From Rhynchonema sp. JSB1_4 (Eukaryota; Nematoda; Chromadorea; Monhysterida; Xyalidae): a stretch of DNA of 64,000 nucleotides. Positions 1 through 13,822 of this stretch are shown in pieces (position 1 is the first letter of the stretch; the number at the start of each line of letters is the position of its first letter). The DNA is taken from NCBI GenBank assembly GCA_030248065.1, contig JASAMV010003740.1:62001-126000 (forward strand). The letters run 5' to 3'. Below the pieces are notes generated by a model. The model had not been told where the DNA came from, ran no database searches, and saw only the letters and a program-made list of their open reading frames with translations. A program made the position numbers and the translations under genes.

Positions 1-3000
1 GCCGATGAAACAGTGCAGTTTGTCCGTTTCGAGCAGGACCGAAATCACGACGAACACACAATATGATAAGATCATAATTAAACCGAACGCTTTGTGCATT
101 CGCCAATTCGAGACAGCGATCGCTGCGGCGAGAATGATGAGCATCACGAACAGCATGCCGACCGAGCAGACCAGGCCCTTGGAGGTGACCGGGATGAACG
201 GACGTGGATTGCCGGTTAGCGCGTGCACGGCGAAGTATAGCAGCCAGGGGATGGGCAGGCTGCAAGAGAGATGGTCATCAGTCAATCCATCAATTGATCG
301 AACAATCAACGGATGTAATGAGACAACGTCAAGCTCAACACGTCAAGCACAAAGTCAAGTTTGTCGTAATTTTATTCGTAACACATTGAGTTTGCTGACG
401 GCGAACTTTGGCGCTCAGCTTGATTCTCTGTTTTGTGATGAACTCCGCCCAACGCGTTCACTCACCCGCAGCACACGTCGAAGATGTTGCTGCCGACCGA
501 GCTGGAGACGGCCATGTCACCGAAGCCTTTGCGCGCCACCAGCACACTGGTTATCAGGTCGGGTATGCTGGTACCGGCTGCCAGAAGCGTCAAGCCCATG
601 ATCTGTGTAACGTCACACATGCGTAAATTCACAAATTCACAATTTTTTGACTTAAAATCAATTATAGATCTGAAGTTCAAAAAACCAAAAATGCACAAAC
701 CTCAATCGGGATCCGGAACGTTTGTCCGATTGTGGTCGCCCACCAGACCATCAGATATGAGAATACGGCGATCCACAGAATGCTGCCCATGAATGTGATC
801 GGATACCATTTGGTCGATTGCTGAAACATTATTTTGAAAAAAAATTCAAGACAATCATTTTTGTTATAGTTAAAGTCTGGCTCCAGAAATCGGCACAGGC
901 GAACGCACCGGTCTTCTAACGTCAGGCAGCGTCAGCCACAATGGAATTATGATTGGGATCAGTGCCAGATATGTGAGTCGTTTTCGATTTGTGTCCGGCC
1001 AACTGATATCTAAGGGTTCTTCGGCCTCCTCTTTTGCCTGATCAAGGATATCCTCGCTGATTTTCTGCAATTTTTTTTCAACACAATACTAATGTTGGCG
1101 ATGTTTTAAAGTTTAACACATCGTGTGGGGAGTTTTGTTACAAAGATATCTTTATATGGCCCTTATATAATATAAGTTTTGACTGACATTAGAGTGTGCC
1201 GGGTCAGCTACGGTACATAGTACACGTGTAAGTCAACAATTTTTAATTGTCGATTTCACAAAACAAAGTTCGTATTAAAAAATTCTTCCGCTCCCCGTTT
1301 TTATTTCCCTACTTTCTGATGCAAAAAAATATAAACTGCATTCCATTTCAATCTCACTTCGTTCGCAGTATCAAAACAAAAATGGCACAGTACCAGGCAC
1401 GTATAGTATGACCGGCTACGAATTACTTCCGGTTTTTTGTACATTGGATCGCATGCAATGCACCCAGTGCAACTTATCATATTTTGCAACTTTTTACCGC
1501 GCGGGCGGGCACCAAAAATAAATCTTTTGTTCATTAATGTGCGGGAGTACAGTGTATGTACATATGTAGAGTACGCACGGTGACGGTGTATGTGTTACGT
1601 GTGATTTGTGATTGATTTTGTGGCTAAATGTCACAAGTGCTTTTTGTGTAAGTGAATGGGAACACCAACAAAAACAAAATGAGACCCAATCACAAACAAG
1701 AAATAAATAAAACTACATATGTATAAGTGCCTCACCGGATGCGCCCATTTCTCGCCATCGAATTTCGCAACTCCGTTGCTTTGTAGCACCTTGGCGGTTG
1801 ATGTTTCAATGTCCGATCCAACCGAACTCTGCGACATCGGCGCGACGTGTTGTTTGGCGTGTGGCTGTGGGGGTGGAGGGGCACGTGTATAGTCCATCCA
1901 TCGGCTCATGTCACTTTGTGTTGCTGCTGGCTGGCTTGTTCCCTTCCTCCACGTTCTAATGAGAGAGAAACTGAATGTGACCGATTTTGCAAAAAAACTG
2001 AAAAAATAATAGAATGTGTTGAAAAAGAGTGAATTCGATCAAATATAAAATTAAATTAAAATAAAATGGATAAAACACGTCTATATTTCAGAAAACTACA
2101 CGGTTTAGGAGCAAAAATAATTTTTTCGGAAACTCGATTTTTCTTTCATTAGAACGTGGAGGAAGAGAACAAGTCGGCCAGCAGCATCACAAAGTGACAT
2201 GAGCCGATGATGGACTATACATATGCATATACCCTAAGTGGTACCCAAGGCGTGTGCCACAAGAACTAACGCATCACAAAAATCCCATCAGGAGGATCAA
2301 GCTGAAACTGGTTTGGAAAATGAATTTCGCTAAAAATCGGATGCATATAGGAGTACGTTGGGTCGGCGGTTCCGAATCCGGTGTCTATTTGGTCACGTGA
2401 CCCCTCTAAAGTGTCGAAAATGAGTAATCGTCCCTTGGGGTTATGTATGTATCTCATCGATTTTGCTCAAAAGTCCATCCGGGGATTTGTTTGAGTGCTG
2501 AATCAGAATTTCGGGTTAGGTTTTGCGTATAACTTTTGAGGAGACAGTTATGGCCATGTTGAAGCGTTAAAGGGGATGGACTCGCTGAAAGCGATAAATC
2601 CCGAAAAGCCCACCATTTAAATTAAGCTCGCAGACAACTCCGGGATTCCTAGCAGGATTCTTTTGTGTCGGTCTTGTTGCACATTCCTGAGAGTACCACA
2701 GGCAACAAAAGGTGGGGAGGGACAAAAGTATAAAACTAAACTATCACTTCAACTTGATTATCATGCAGAATACTGTGGGCAGTGTTTGTGTTTGGACATA
2801 ATCAAATAAAACGATAACTTAAAACAAAAGTGTTCTGTATGTAATCGCGCTGAAAACTTGAACACTTTTTAAATCGTACCTCCGGAGCCACTTGTGCACC
2901 TTGTGCTTTCTTTGAATTAGCGTCCGGCGAGAAAACTTCGTCTGAAGGCGTGCCGGGCACTGAAACATTATGACGGACTGTTGACTTTTGCACAAAGTAC

Positions 3001-6000
3001 CAAACATGTACTGTATATATTGTACGTGTCACATTTGAGCACAGCAAACTTTAGCCAGCTATGTATAGCGATAGATTTCTATTGTTTAACAAACTGGAAA
3101 ATGCACAAACCGGCAAAGGTTAGAAGCGATGAACTGAGAACGATATCAAATTTGGTGATCGGATCGGATCGGACTGGTCCTGCCTTGATCACGTGACTTT
3201 TCTGGCCCTAATCGTATTTTTGCGCGCTGATGCGTCAAAAAAGCACCAACGCGCACGCAAATGCACGTGAACACGTATGCGCGCAAATGCGCAAACGTGC
3301 GTGCATCGTGAAGGTAGCCCCAGGGATATTAATGAGTTTATTGATGCCACGAATTTCGACCGGCGTAAATGTCTGTTTCCCGCGATCTAAACGAATAACT
3401 TTTGAGCTGGACGGAATTAGTGGCTGCAGTAAGTTTATTTTTGAGTCACGCGTCAGCTAGGCAACTCATATCCCATCCGATCACCAAGTTTGATATCGCT
3501 CTGAATAAAAACAAAGGCCAAAATAAATAAAAGTGATGATAATTTACTATTCGGCTCTTCGTCAAGCGCGTCCGGTACAAAGTTAGGGTTGTTATGCCAG
3601 ATCTTATCCGGTGCTGCCGGCGGCATGTTGCCTGGTGGCCCCGTGCCATGCTGAGAATTTTTGTTATTTTGTTTTTCAATTTTAAATTTTTTTGCAAGAT
3701 TTTTATTATTTTTCTACAATTTTTCAGATGATACCTGAATGATAGCGTCACGATTGAGCACTAGTTTAACGTTAGCGACGCCCTCTAGATGCACGTGGGC
3801 GTTGTCGTGATGTGCTAAAACGGGTGACATTCTTGTTCGCAAAATTGAATGTTGAATTAGGATCCTTTATGTATTCAACACCCATTTCAACCTTTTTACA
3901 AAAAATTGGACCTGTGCATCGCATTTTCTCACAAATTCTGTGACTTTCGCGTGCATCATTAGGTTAAATTCATGCAGAACTGAAAGTATTACCCCCGAAA
4001 TATTTCATGCGTTAAGCCCGGCCAGCGCCAGACGATAAGACTTGGCACAACAATTACTATAGGACCCTGGCGGAAATACCTAATCACACGAATAGTGACA
4101 ACACCGTAAATTTCACATCACAACGGCACGTAGGGACAAAGGAAACAATGTCTAATCTATTTTAAATGAAAGGAAATAGAGCATTAAGTCCTATTAGACA
4201 CTCGGGTAAACCCAGACACGGAGCTGGACCGGAAGGTATACCTAGCCCAATATTGATGTCAGGTGCGGGTATCAGGCCCAATGGGTGTGCTCCATAATCT
4301 ATGGGTGGTGTTAGGTACCGTTGCTGGGGTGGAGGAGCATGCTGTGTCACGAAGCGGTGACGGTGTATGTGCGCTGAAACATTAGATTTGGCAACGGGTC
4401 AAATTTGTTGGGAAGTGTTTGGGGATGACATACACAGCACATAGGTATTTTTGCAATAACGGTGAGCCGTGAGCGCATCACAAAAAATTCAAAAATCTTT
4501 TGTGCGCACAAAAAATGCTTTCTTTCGACTGGGATTCGAACCCAGGTCCTCCGCCTAACTCTACAGCTCTACCACTGAGCATCGAAGGGTAAGATTTGCA
4601 TGCAAAGTTTTTGGTCATATACATACGCAATTGTGTTTGCCATGTTTGGCCATCGTGTTTTCCTAGGCATTTTTACGTACAATCACAGAACTGTAAAGAC
4701 AATGGAAACAGGATTGAAAATTGTCGCTCAATGGTCATTGCACTACTAAACAGCTAATGACTGAGGGAAACATTGGGAAGACCTACAATGGGGCGGCACG
4801 TTCTAGACGTGGTTCAGAGGTATACTGTACATGTTCTGGTTGCAGGAAGATAAAAAATAATACAGTACACAAAACGGAAAAGAAGGAAACCCGACAAGAG
4901 CATACTGCACATTGATATCGTCGACAAAGGAAAAATGGCTGGAAAAAGGTCGACAATAGGTAACAATAATGCTGGATAATTTCAACAACAACAAAGAAAA
5001 CACGTGACTTATTCAACACATGAAACATCATCAGGTCAAACTCACATTCATCCAAATGGTCTAGCGGTTGAACCATCAACTGTACAATACCGCCTCTGTA
5101 CATTGCACCGTTGTGTAGAATATTGCCTACAGGGTGGGGGTGAAGGGGGTGCAGTGGGCAAATTGATAGATTGGAAATTGGATGTGATTTATTAGGCAAA
5201 ATAATTTCACTGCGGCTATTCTCACCGTGATGCATACTGGATTTACGATGTAGCGAGTGACCGGTTGGTGTCTGTCTTTGTTGACTATCTGCACTTGGTG
5301 GCGCTGCCGGCAGTTGCTGGTCACCGCTCACAACTGTACCCGTAGTTGACACAAACTGAAACATCAGCGGGTGTACAGGTTACCTAAGTGGTCTATGGTT
5401 TGGTTCTATAACGCGTTGAAAGTTGACATCGTTGAAATTTAGGGTGGGATGGGAGCATGGTGGCGTCCAAGGCTTCTGAAGGTTTTTGGTTACCCCATTG
5501 ATATAGAGCCCAAAGCTCCGTTCGTATGGTCTATTACACCTATACCGTTATTACATTTTATTTGTCTGATGGATTGTTAAAAGAGCTTCTTCTCCCATGG
5601 CATCATGTCGTGTTTAGTGCTCGATAAAAATTTGTATACATAAATGGGCAATTCACCAGTACATTGCGCTGCGCAGAAAGCTAAAAGACTTGATTTTTCG
5701 CAAAATAGTATTCCAACTAAATCAATTGCGACAGACGACATTATTTTCATTCTCATACACCTGAAGCATATACCTGTTGTTGTGGCATGACCCCATTGAC
5801 CTGCGTTTGCGGATGGGGCGACAGCGCGACATTCGAGTTCAGATCTGAATCGGTACGGGATTCGGCCGATCGACCCAGCAGCTTGGTGCGTACAAACAAC
5901 TCCAAACGCTCATTGAACTTCATGAACGTGCAGTAGGCAAGGTAGATGCAGAACAGCACTAGTGCGTCCGGCCATCTGACCGTTTCGTCCAGAAACGACC

Positions 6001-7647
6001 ACACGACCACACCCAATGCCAGTATGTAGAAAGAAATGTCCCTGAATTGGCAAGGCGAATGCGGGTTACTGCAATTGTACAGAAGTCTTAATCTTCTGTG
6101 GTACTGTCGGTATTGTCGTGGATTACTGCAACGTAGATACAAGTATTCCGCTACGTAAGGAGTACGGTATATGATTACTGTTATGACCCAGAATACAATG
6201 GAAGAGAGAATCACATCATCAACGAGAGTGACACGTACCGAAACAGCGGCCACCAGGTCAGCTCGAGTACACCTTTGGAGAAGAGCACGCAGAACGCGAG
6301 CACAAACAGAATGTTGAACGTGGCACTGCCTGAATATATATACAATGCGTGAAACATCATGTTTTCAACGTTCGATTGTTATTCGAGCGGAATTAAAGCC
6401 ATTGGTACATAATGGTATTCGCACAGACGTGACAATGTATCAGGATCGTATTGAAACAACCCTAATAAAGATGCCAATTAACCCCCGCACTGCGGACGCT
6501 TTCTTCAGGAACAAGCGAGGCCCAACTAAGGCCGTTGCAGGCATTTGCCAGAAGGAACTACACGTCCTGTGGCATTAGGGTGACCAAGATATAGGAACGC
6601 AACCCTTTTGGAGAACTCGTTTTGCGCGTTCCGACTGATATGCTGCCCGTATCAAAGCACTTCAAACGCAAGAGAACGTGTTCTCCAAAAGGGTTGTGTG
6701 TTCCTATCCTTGTACGTGTTCATCGCCCGAATTCAATGAATCAATATGAACCTTTACGCTTTAACCGTAAAAGTCGGATTACTATATAGGTAATACATAA
6801 ACATGCATACGCGAACGATGAACTAACCGACAATCGTGCCGATACCCACATTGTCGCTGGATATAAACACGCCGATCACGGATGTGAAGAACTCGGGCGC
6901 CGACCCGCCGGCGGCCATGAAGGTCGCGCCGGCCACGTCCTCGCTGATCTGCAGTTTCTCGGTGATCACGCCCAGCGCCGGCACGAAAAACTCGTCGCAA
7001 ACCAACGCCAACGCCAGAAACATGTACACCAGACCGATGAAATGTAGCACGATAGCACCTGAACGAATATTGGGTGATGTTTCATAAAGAGTTGTTGTAT
7101 GGTAGCCATCCAGGTGTCATTCTAATTGCCGTTTCAGATGACATGAAAGGTTGACAAGGACTATGCTGTAGAAGTCACCTGATCTCAACTGTTCCATCGA
7201 GAATCGATCCTCGGGATACAGCGCACCGCCAGGACCGGACATATTGATGACCCGTTCGATGTCAATGCACCGACCCAGGTCTTCATATTTAGTCGTCCAG
7301 TTCACAGTCGTAGCTGTTGTTGCAAGTGTCGTTGTTTCAGTGGTGCCTGCTTGCCGTCTGACTCGGTGATGTTTCACGGCTGCTATATGGTTATCATTTA
7401 TTGAGTGCTGCTGATAATATCTAAGTCTGTATTCTCGTTCCTGTTGTTGTTCGATTCTGGCCCAGCGTCGTTGTCTGAGTGCGTCGCCGGCGACGTGATT
7501 GGCCAACAGAATTGTTACCGCCAAAACGACTGCCATCGCGCTGGCGCAGACGAGAATCCATTTTCGTCGGATTTTCCGCCGCTCGTTCAGAAATCGAAGT
7601 CGATCCGCTCTAGTCCGACGCAGCGAATACCAAACCATCGTGTTCAA
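1..7647 (-). CDS. NCKX: K+-dependent Na+/Ca2+ exchanger (SLC24/NCKX family), 3' end off window
   Basis: The product should be a plasma-membrane antiporter that exports Ca2+ with K+ in exchange for Na+. Exons in transcript order: 7647-7179, 7058-6828, 6329-6239, 6041-5774, 5355-5226, 4373-4242, 3814-3735, 3650-3548, 2959-2880, 1064-909, 820-701, 602-466, 259-1. All junctions are GT-AG and phase-consistent, giving 752 codons with no stop. Residues 30-49 are hydrophobic after a basic stretch (first membrane segment). Exon 2 holds the alpha-1 repeat with GGSAPE (residues 207-212); exon 12 holds alpha-2 with GTSIPD (630-635) and SSSVGSN. Acidic residues at these places bind cations in the family. 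Exons 4-10 encode the long variable cytosolic loop and exon 13 the last membrane helices. Family members are about 600-850 aa. The stop codon lies beyond position 1, probably close. The loop exons rest on phase and codon logic and are less certain than the alpha repeats. Confidence 0.93.
1890..2217. mobile_element. TA-target MITE, family A
   Basis: Termini TAGTCCATCCATCGGCTCAT and its complement form inverted repeats of about 30 bp flanked by TA, consistent with a Tc1/mariner-type target. The interior (TGCTGGCTGGCTTGTTCCC) is shared with 34819-35162. It lies in NCKX intron 9. Confidence 0.75.
3138..3502. mobile_element. Foldback element in NCKX intron 8
   Basis: Inverted ends read ATCAAATTTGGTGATCGG on the left and CCGATCACCAAGTTTGAT on the right. 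A related copy lies at 15270-15507 and shares the interior word TTAGTGGCT. There is no coding capacity, so it is probably a non-autonomous DNA transposon. Confidence 0.6.
4527..4592 (-). repeat. tRNA-like SINE head
   Basis: Read on the minus strand this has an A-box-like GTGGTAGAGCT and a B box GGTTCGAATCC at tRNA spacing, but the acceptor stem does not pair cleanly. The sequence beyond it (AAGTTTTTGGTCATAT) recurs beside a second tRNA-like block at 13638-13712, which points to a tRNA-derived repeat and not a working tRNA gene. It lies in NCKX intron 5. Confidence 0.55.
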
Positions 7648-8560
7648 TGAATCGATTGATTAATTGGTTGATTGATTTTGTGTGTTTTATTGAGATTCAT
7701 TCGAGTGTTTCTGGCTCTGAAAACATATGTAACATCTTTTATTGGGTACTAAAGACGCTTCGCATCCGCGCACCGTAACACCCGACCATTGCATCCGCGG
7801 CTCGGAGTTTGTTTTTAAATTTGTTGAAATCGTACGTATTACTACGATTACGACGACTGAGTTGAACGGAATCTGATGAACAACTATGTATTACGCTGGT
7901 CAAGATTAAATATGCCATCACTGTCGCAGAATACGGCCCAGCAAAACAAAAAAGAATCGCACATTCTGCATCCGAATCAAGGTTCCGGGTTTGAAAGTTG
8001 AAGTGACCTTTTGTGTCACGGCCAGGGGATTGAGTCGCCCGCCTCCCACACATGTATGTACATGTACGAACATCGTTTTGTCTGGGCCTGGGGAGTGAAT
8101 CAAAAGTCTCAAAAACAACGTCAAGCTACAAGTCCAGCATGTTTATACATATGTATGCATGAACCTTGCTTGTGGTGACTAATCTCTTGATCGAAAAGAT
8201 ATGCAGCATGCCGCAAACTCATTAGTCGAAGAATTAGCGAACCTGAGAAGGCTCACAAGTCGGGGATAATCATGTGAGCTGGATTTCGTTAATCCACGTA
8301 TAGATGGATCAACGCAGGGTTTCCAGATACGTGTTTCTCACATCAAGAGAATTGCTGCACTCGGGTACCCAAATGATTCATACATATGTCAGCAGGGCGG
8401 TACTTGACTACTTCCCATCAAAGTGCACGTACATACATACAGTACATATACTAGGTACAAACAGGGTGACCCAACAAAAACTGAAACCGTTTTTGATGCA
8501 GCTGGATTCCTGCCGTTGTTGCACTTTGCAAAACGCGTTGCACCTCATTGCCACCCTGTG

Positions 8561-8592
8561 TATGTGTATGTGTATGTGTATGTGTGTGCGTG
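8561..8592. repeat. TATGTG microsatellite
   Basis: About five tandem copies of TATGTG run into TGTG. No gene is nearby. Confidence 0.8.
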
Positions 8593-8699
8593 TTAATGAG
8601 ACCGTGGTGGTATGTACTACTTTGCAGGCATATCGGGTCGGCAGTGGCGGATGCAGCGGTGGGCTAAGGGGGGCAATTATCAAAAGCCATTTTTATCTA

Positions 8700-8941
8700 A
8701 CGATACGATTTAGCCTTGTGTGCACGCATTGCGTTAGATCTGTGGATGCAGTTTCGGCCCATAATGCCAGACTGCAATGGCGCCTTGGGCCTTGTCAATG
8801 ATAAAAGCGTCAAAGCGCCAGTGCCAAAGCTGGCATATAACAAGGCCCAGGGCACCACTGCAGTCTGGCATTATGGGCCGAAACTGCATCCACAGATCTA
8901 ACGCATAATGCGTGCCCAGAAGGCTAAATTGTATCGTTATT
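8700..8941. mobile_element. Foldback element, family B
   Basis: Long inverted arms share GCGTTAGATCTGTGGATGCA on one side and its complement on the other, around a short loop near 8815. The right arm recurs as a partial copy at 13092-13224. Confidence 0.75.
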
Positions 8942-10671
8942 GATCTATCATCTTTTGTGCAAAGCACGTCCACAAGACAGCACCCAGTGCCATTTTTATC
9001 TAATTTTCGATTAATTTTTTGAAAATCGATTTTATCCAGTGGTTGCTTGGAACTTGACGATTTTTAGTCAACTACCACAGGACCATGCGCCCGTAGCACG
9101 CAAAAAAATGCACTTTTCGCACTCGCCGACAGCTAAATGTCATGAAAATTGGGTACAGTGCGGCTGAGGCGCGAAGCGCGCGGTTTTTTGGATCTTTGTA
9201 GGGAAGTATGATTAACATTCCGCGCTTTAGGTGATCCTGTCTCCTTCTTCTCTCCGGAATGTTGCTACTCCTTTGACCAAAGGGGCCATGGCCCCTGTGG
9301 CCCCTTCTGGGTCCGCTATACTGTTGTGTCGTGGGGGTGAAAATGGGTTGGGCCGCATCTTGCGAGTTCGCTGTTTCTGTGATTTCGACTAGCGCAAACG
9401 ATTCGCACAACTCACACCGTACAGCAACCTGAACGCTGGTCAAAATCGGAGAAACAAAAGAACAAAAAGAAAATCCTGCCCATTTTTACACTCCAGCCAC
9501 GCTCATGCCTGCGGGTGTGGGTGGAGCCCATGTAGGACCCAGGGACAGAGTCCGTGTGTGATACTGTATATACCTACATAATTACATATGTCCGTTCATC
9601 GACCAAACGATAAACATCTATGACGCTAAGAATGCACCGATAAGCAGCAAAGTTGTTAGCAACAAAGTGTCCTCCCAAGCAGCCGACTTCTGAGCTCCAG
9701 GCACTGACTGACCAACTATGGCTTCTCGGATTAGAGGATTAGAAAACAAGATTTGGCCGACTGCACACGCAATTAGAGAACATTCTGCATGCATATAAAT
9801 TAGGGAGTATTGCTTAGATGCCCAAAAACATGTACAGACCGTATCTATACACCTACATACCTGGTGGTCCTTTCATGAATTACATATAACCCACCCTAGA
9901 AGCTGTTTATGGCAAGATTTGAAACTAAAATGGCGACCTTTGTACTTTTTGACTGGTCCGGATGTGGTGCCAGTGGGTACATGTTTACTTATCAGCTCTG
10001 CTTAGACCACAAGTGTATACCAGCGGCGAAGCTGCAGTCGGTTCCATAATATCAAGTTGTATCCGCTTTGCTTGATACGCTATACGCTGCATAGTGGACG
10101 CAAGCAACCCAGGAAAGTTAGCTGAAGCAGGTGTGCCCAGGTGCTATACATGGGGTACCCCAGGGGCTCAATGCGGCTGTACGTGAAAAACCTGTTGTAT
10201 GGTATTGTCATGAAGTAACAGCGCTGAAATATGAGGTGATATGGGAAAGTTTAACCAGGAAGCGTCGCTTTCAAGAAACCAGCTTTCTGCTGTAGGCATG
10301 CATACATACGAGGCTCCCGACATGATTTTACTGCATAATTAGTTATAGTTCACAAGCAGCCAACCAAGGAACATGAGGTGACGAGAGCACATTATTGTAT
10401 GTACAACGCGCGTGTGCATTAGGTTATAACCATGTGGTGCTTTGTTGTGACAACCCGGACATCGCACCCACACGCGTCTACGGGCCTCAAACTTGACAAC
10501 AAACCTATGCATATACACAACGCATATAGTGACAAAGACCGCCGATATTTCTCAGCATTCATGCTTTGGGGATTGGGTATTTGTACATGTACGTACATAT
10601 TGCTCGGGCGGGGGCGCTTTACGGAAATTCGGGCACAATGAGTGAACGAACACGCGCGAACCCATTTTCTT

Positions 10672-10698
10672 TCTCTCAGTCTCTCTCTCTCTCTCTTA
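10672..10698. repeat. CT-rich microsatellite
   Basis: Simple TCTC run. Confidence 0.75.
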
Positions 10699-13091
10699 AT
10701 GAAGTCGTGTCCTCCCAGTATGGGGCTCACGGCAAGCAGCTGCGGCCACTACCAAAAAATACCTGCGTATTCGTCTCCCATGTCTGAATTATGCACCAAG
10801 GCAATCAATACACACATATACCGGACAGTGGCTTATACTCATGTGGTTGACGCACATACAACGCTGCGGTCGGCAATGTGAAAGCCTAATGTCGCGCATA
10901 TATGTACAAACCTACATATATTTCGTCGCGTTCATCTTGGGACTGCGTTGGCATGCGTTGAGGATTTGCGTTGATGACCAAACAGTTAGCCCTGGACTGG
11001 ACCTATACATAAGGCGTGAATGAAGCATCACGTTTACCCAAACATTATTGCACTTATGTAACTTGAGGGTAAGTTCCGACACGCGATGGCTTGCAGCTAA
11101 TCTCTACCTATCCTGACAGGATGGCACATCAGCTTTTTGGCTCGTTCTGACGTCACGCCCGTCAACGGAAGTCGGCCGCTAATGAAAGGTTGCTGAACGA
11201 TAAAAAAAACCCATTCGATCATTGCAGAATTACTAGGTGTGCATATGTTCGTTCAACGCGACTGGGTGAAACGAAAAGAGACAATAACATTCAGCTGAGA
11301 GTGACTATGTACATACACCACGCAGAACTGTTTAATCAGTGTAACTGATTAATAATGATGGTCTGTTGATAACGATGACGTAATGCAGGTTTCTATGTAC
11401 GTACAGTATATCACTGGTCCCCATAATTAACAACAGGTGGGCATTATTGCAGTCTACTATTGCCGCCGAAGGGTTTCGCAGCGCAAAAAAACAAGCAAAA
11501 TTACGGTAGATGGCTGGCATGATACTCATGATGGCTCTCCAGACAAAACAGTGCGTTTCGATCTACCATTATCCTTGGCTGACATTATTCACCATCATGT
11601 TGTCCAGAAGTCGGCATAACTTGATAGAATATAAAAGTGTTGATGTTGTTACGAAATAAAAACATTCGAACAAACACAACAGCACCAGTGCGAGCACGTA
11701 TGTATATGTATGTAGACCATGAGGATGAAATAAAGATACTGGCGATTTGGAATACAAAATGCGAGTAAACACACCGCGTGGCCAGTGCTGATATAGATAA
11801 AATCGAGAAAGTGTCTTTCGCGACGGGTGCGCCTTGTTTGCACACAGGAGGGTGAACTCGAGCGCGCGCAAATACTGTACCAGCCTGTCGAGGCACGGTT
11901 GTTGGCCACTTTAAAGGTGGTGTCGAACGTCACCTATCTTAACAACACTCCATTTCCTTGCGTGAAAATCAAGGTGTCAGCACCGATTTGATGTTGTCTG
12001 CAAAAATGGCGCTTTCCAACAGCCAAATCACTACGAAATCCAGATGGAGCGAACTTTTGGAGTGAAATCAAATCAAATCAAGTCTGCAGCAAATTCGGTT
12101 CTTCGTTCAATCAGTTGAACCGAGTCATGAAGCTGGGCTGCATAGTTGAGTCCGATATTTGATTTTACGCCTAAACCGACGATTATGAAATTTAGTAGCT
12201 TTTTTGCAAACAATATCAACTCGGCGCTGTCTTTCTTTCAACCCAATAAAAATCGTGTGTCAGGCGCGCCGGGCCGCCGTTCGACACATCCTTTAAGCGA
12301 TAGACAGGTTGACAGTGAAGTGACCGACACTTGAATTAAGCCGTGGTGTGTTCGTGCCACTCTGAGCACTGCACGATTAAAGACGAAGTTTCGAGAGCAT
12401 GCGGAGTTTAGCTAGCGAAAATTAAAATCCAGGATTGAGGACTATGTAATGTGACTGGCTGCTAACGAAAAATGTCAATGAACGTTGGTCTGGATGAGTG
12501 CTGATCTCAAAACGATACCAGACTCATAGCTGCCTTTGGAACACAATGTTGAACCGGAAATACATTAATGCCGTAAACATCAACGTTGTCTTGTGTGTGA
12601 CTACTGCGTCATGCATGACGATGCCGTGTAGTATGTGTACAGTGTGTGTGTATGTAGGTGGTGATTCATGATGAGCTAATGTAGAGCATGATGCTTGAGC
12701 TGCGCATGTGCAGGTATGACTCATTCTAAATAAGCGTACCTGAAAATAAAATATGAAAATATGTATATGCACGCTGGCTTAACACAGGAGCAGAGGCAAG
12801 GAAAGACGTGGGTAATTGGACCAAAGCGCGAATCAACCGCCTCAGATTACACTTCTCCGAAAATGTATGCTTGAATACCGCGCGTGACTCCCACGTGAAG
12901 AACGATCTGATTTTTAAACGCGTTTGCATGACGTGTGGGTGGAATCAATCGCAGTCAAACCCCGTAATAAGAAACGACTCGAGGGACACGCTACAATTTA
13001 TCTCACTATAACGGAGTGCTTAACTATGGAAAAAAGTCGGGACACGAAAACAGCGGTCCGTCCAACGATTCTCTTACAACCGGGTTTGACT

Positions 13092-13224
13092 GTTATAGTA
13101 CACTATGGGCCGAACCTGCATCCACAGATCTAACGCAATGTGTGCCCACAGGGCTAAATCGTATCGTTATTGATCTAATCATCTTTTGTGCAAAGCACGT
13201 CCACGAGACAGCACCGAGTACACT
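13092..13224. repeat. Partial copy of foldback family B
   Basis: It matches the right arm and right flank of 8700-8941, including CATCCACAGATCTAACGCA and CATCTTTTGTGCAAAGCACG. The left arm is missing. Confidence 0.7.
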
Positions 13225-13284
13225 GTTGTTGTTGCTGAGGAGAAATATAAATAGAATAACAGCTGTAGAACGTATAGAATGATA

Positions 13285-13565
13285 TAGTAAATTTCTAATT
13301 TCGTTGCCTCATGCATTTTTACAGACGCAGGGAAACTCCCGTTCGAAGTCGAAGCAGGCAACAAGCTCAACACACAGTCAACAACCCACGCAGCTGACAC
13401 ACTCACACACACACACAGCTTGTGTGACTGACACATTTGAAACGCACACGAGCCAGCTGCGTGGGTTGTTCACTGTGTGTTGAGCTTGTTGCCTGCTTCG
13501 ACTTCGAACGGGAGTTTCTCTGCGTCTATAAAACTGCATGAGGCAACGATATTGGAAATTTACTA
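13285..13565. mobile_element. TA-target foldback MITE, family C
   Basis: Termini TAGTAAATTTC and its complement are flanked by TA. The arms are about 120 bp and share GCTTGTTGCCTGCTTCGACT in opposite orientation. An AC-rich loop sits near 13400-13420. Its terminal bases match the element at 34217-34456. Confidence 0.8.
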
Positions 13566-13637
13566 TACATAGCGGACATACAGTACGTACAGTGTAGTTC
13601 ATCCATCTGCTCATGAGATACTCCCTATGACATGGCT

Positions 13638-13712
13638 TTCTTCGACCATGGAATCGAACCCAGATCCTCCGTCTTACCAGGGCAGTTGCTCTACCACTTA
13701 TAGCTATCGTAG
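13638..13712 (-). repeat. tRNA-like SINE head, second copy
   Basis: The minus strand carries GTGGTAGAGCAACTG (A-box-like) and GGTTCGATTCC (B box). The following sequence matches the one next to 4527-4592. It is degenerate, so a tRNA-derived SINE fragment is more likely than a tRNA gene. Confidence 0.5.
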
Positions 13713-13789
13713 GGCAAGATTTGGACACGCAAAGTTTTTGGTCATATGCAGACGCAATTGTGCTTGCCGTTCCTGCTGTGGTGCACAGA

Positions 13790-13822
13790 CTGTGGGCTCG
13801 AATCCCAGTCGAAGAAACCATT
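13790..13822 (+). repeat. tRNA-like 3' half facing the other SINE head
   Basis: It reads GGGCTCGAATCCCAGTCGAA on the plus strand, a T-arm-like block with B box. It is opposite in orientation to 13638-13712, so the two form an inverted pair about 80 bp apart. No 5' half is visible. Confidence 0.4.

Noticed and set aside
3345..3436. Possible extra exchanger exon on the minus strand after TTACTGCAG
   Set aside because: It breaks phase with both neighbours, whereas joining 3548 directly to 2959 keeps frame. The stretch lies in a foldback element.
9072..9443. 123-codon minus-strand open frame
   Set aside because: No domain, low-complexity composition, no splice context; length is compatible with chance.
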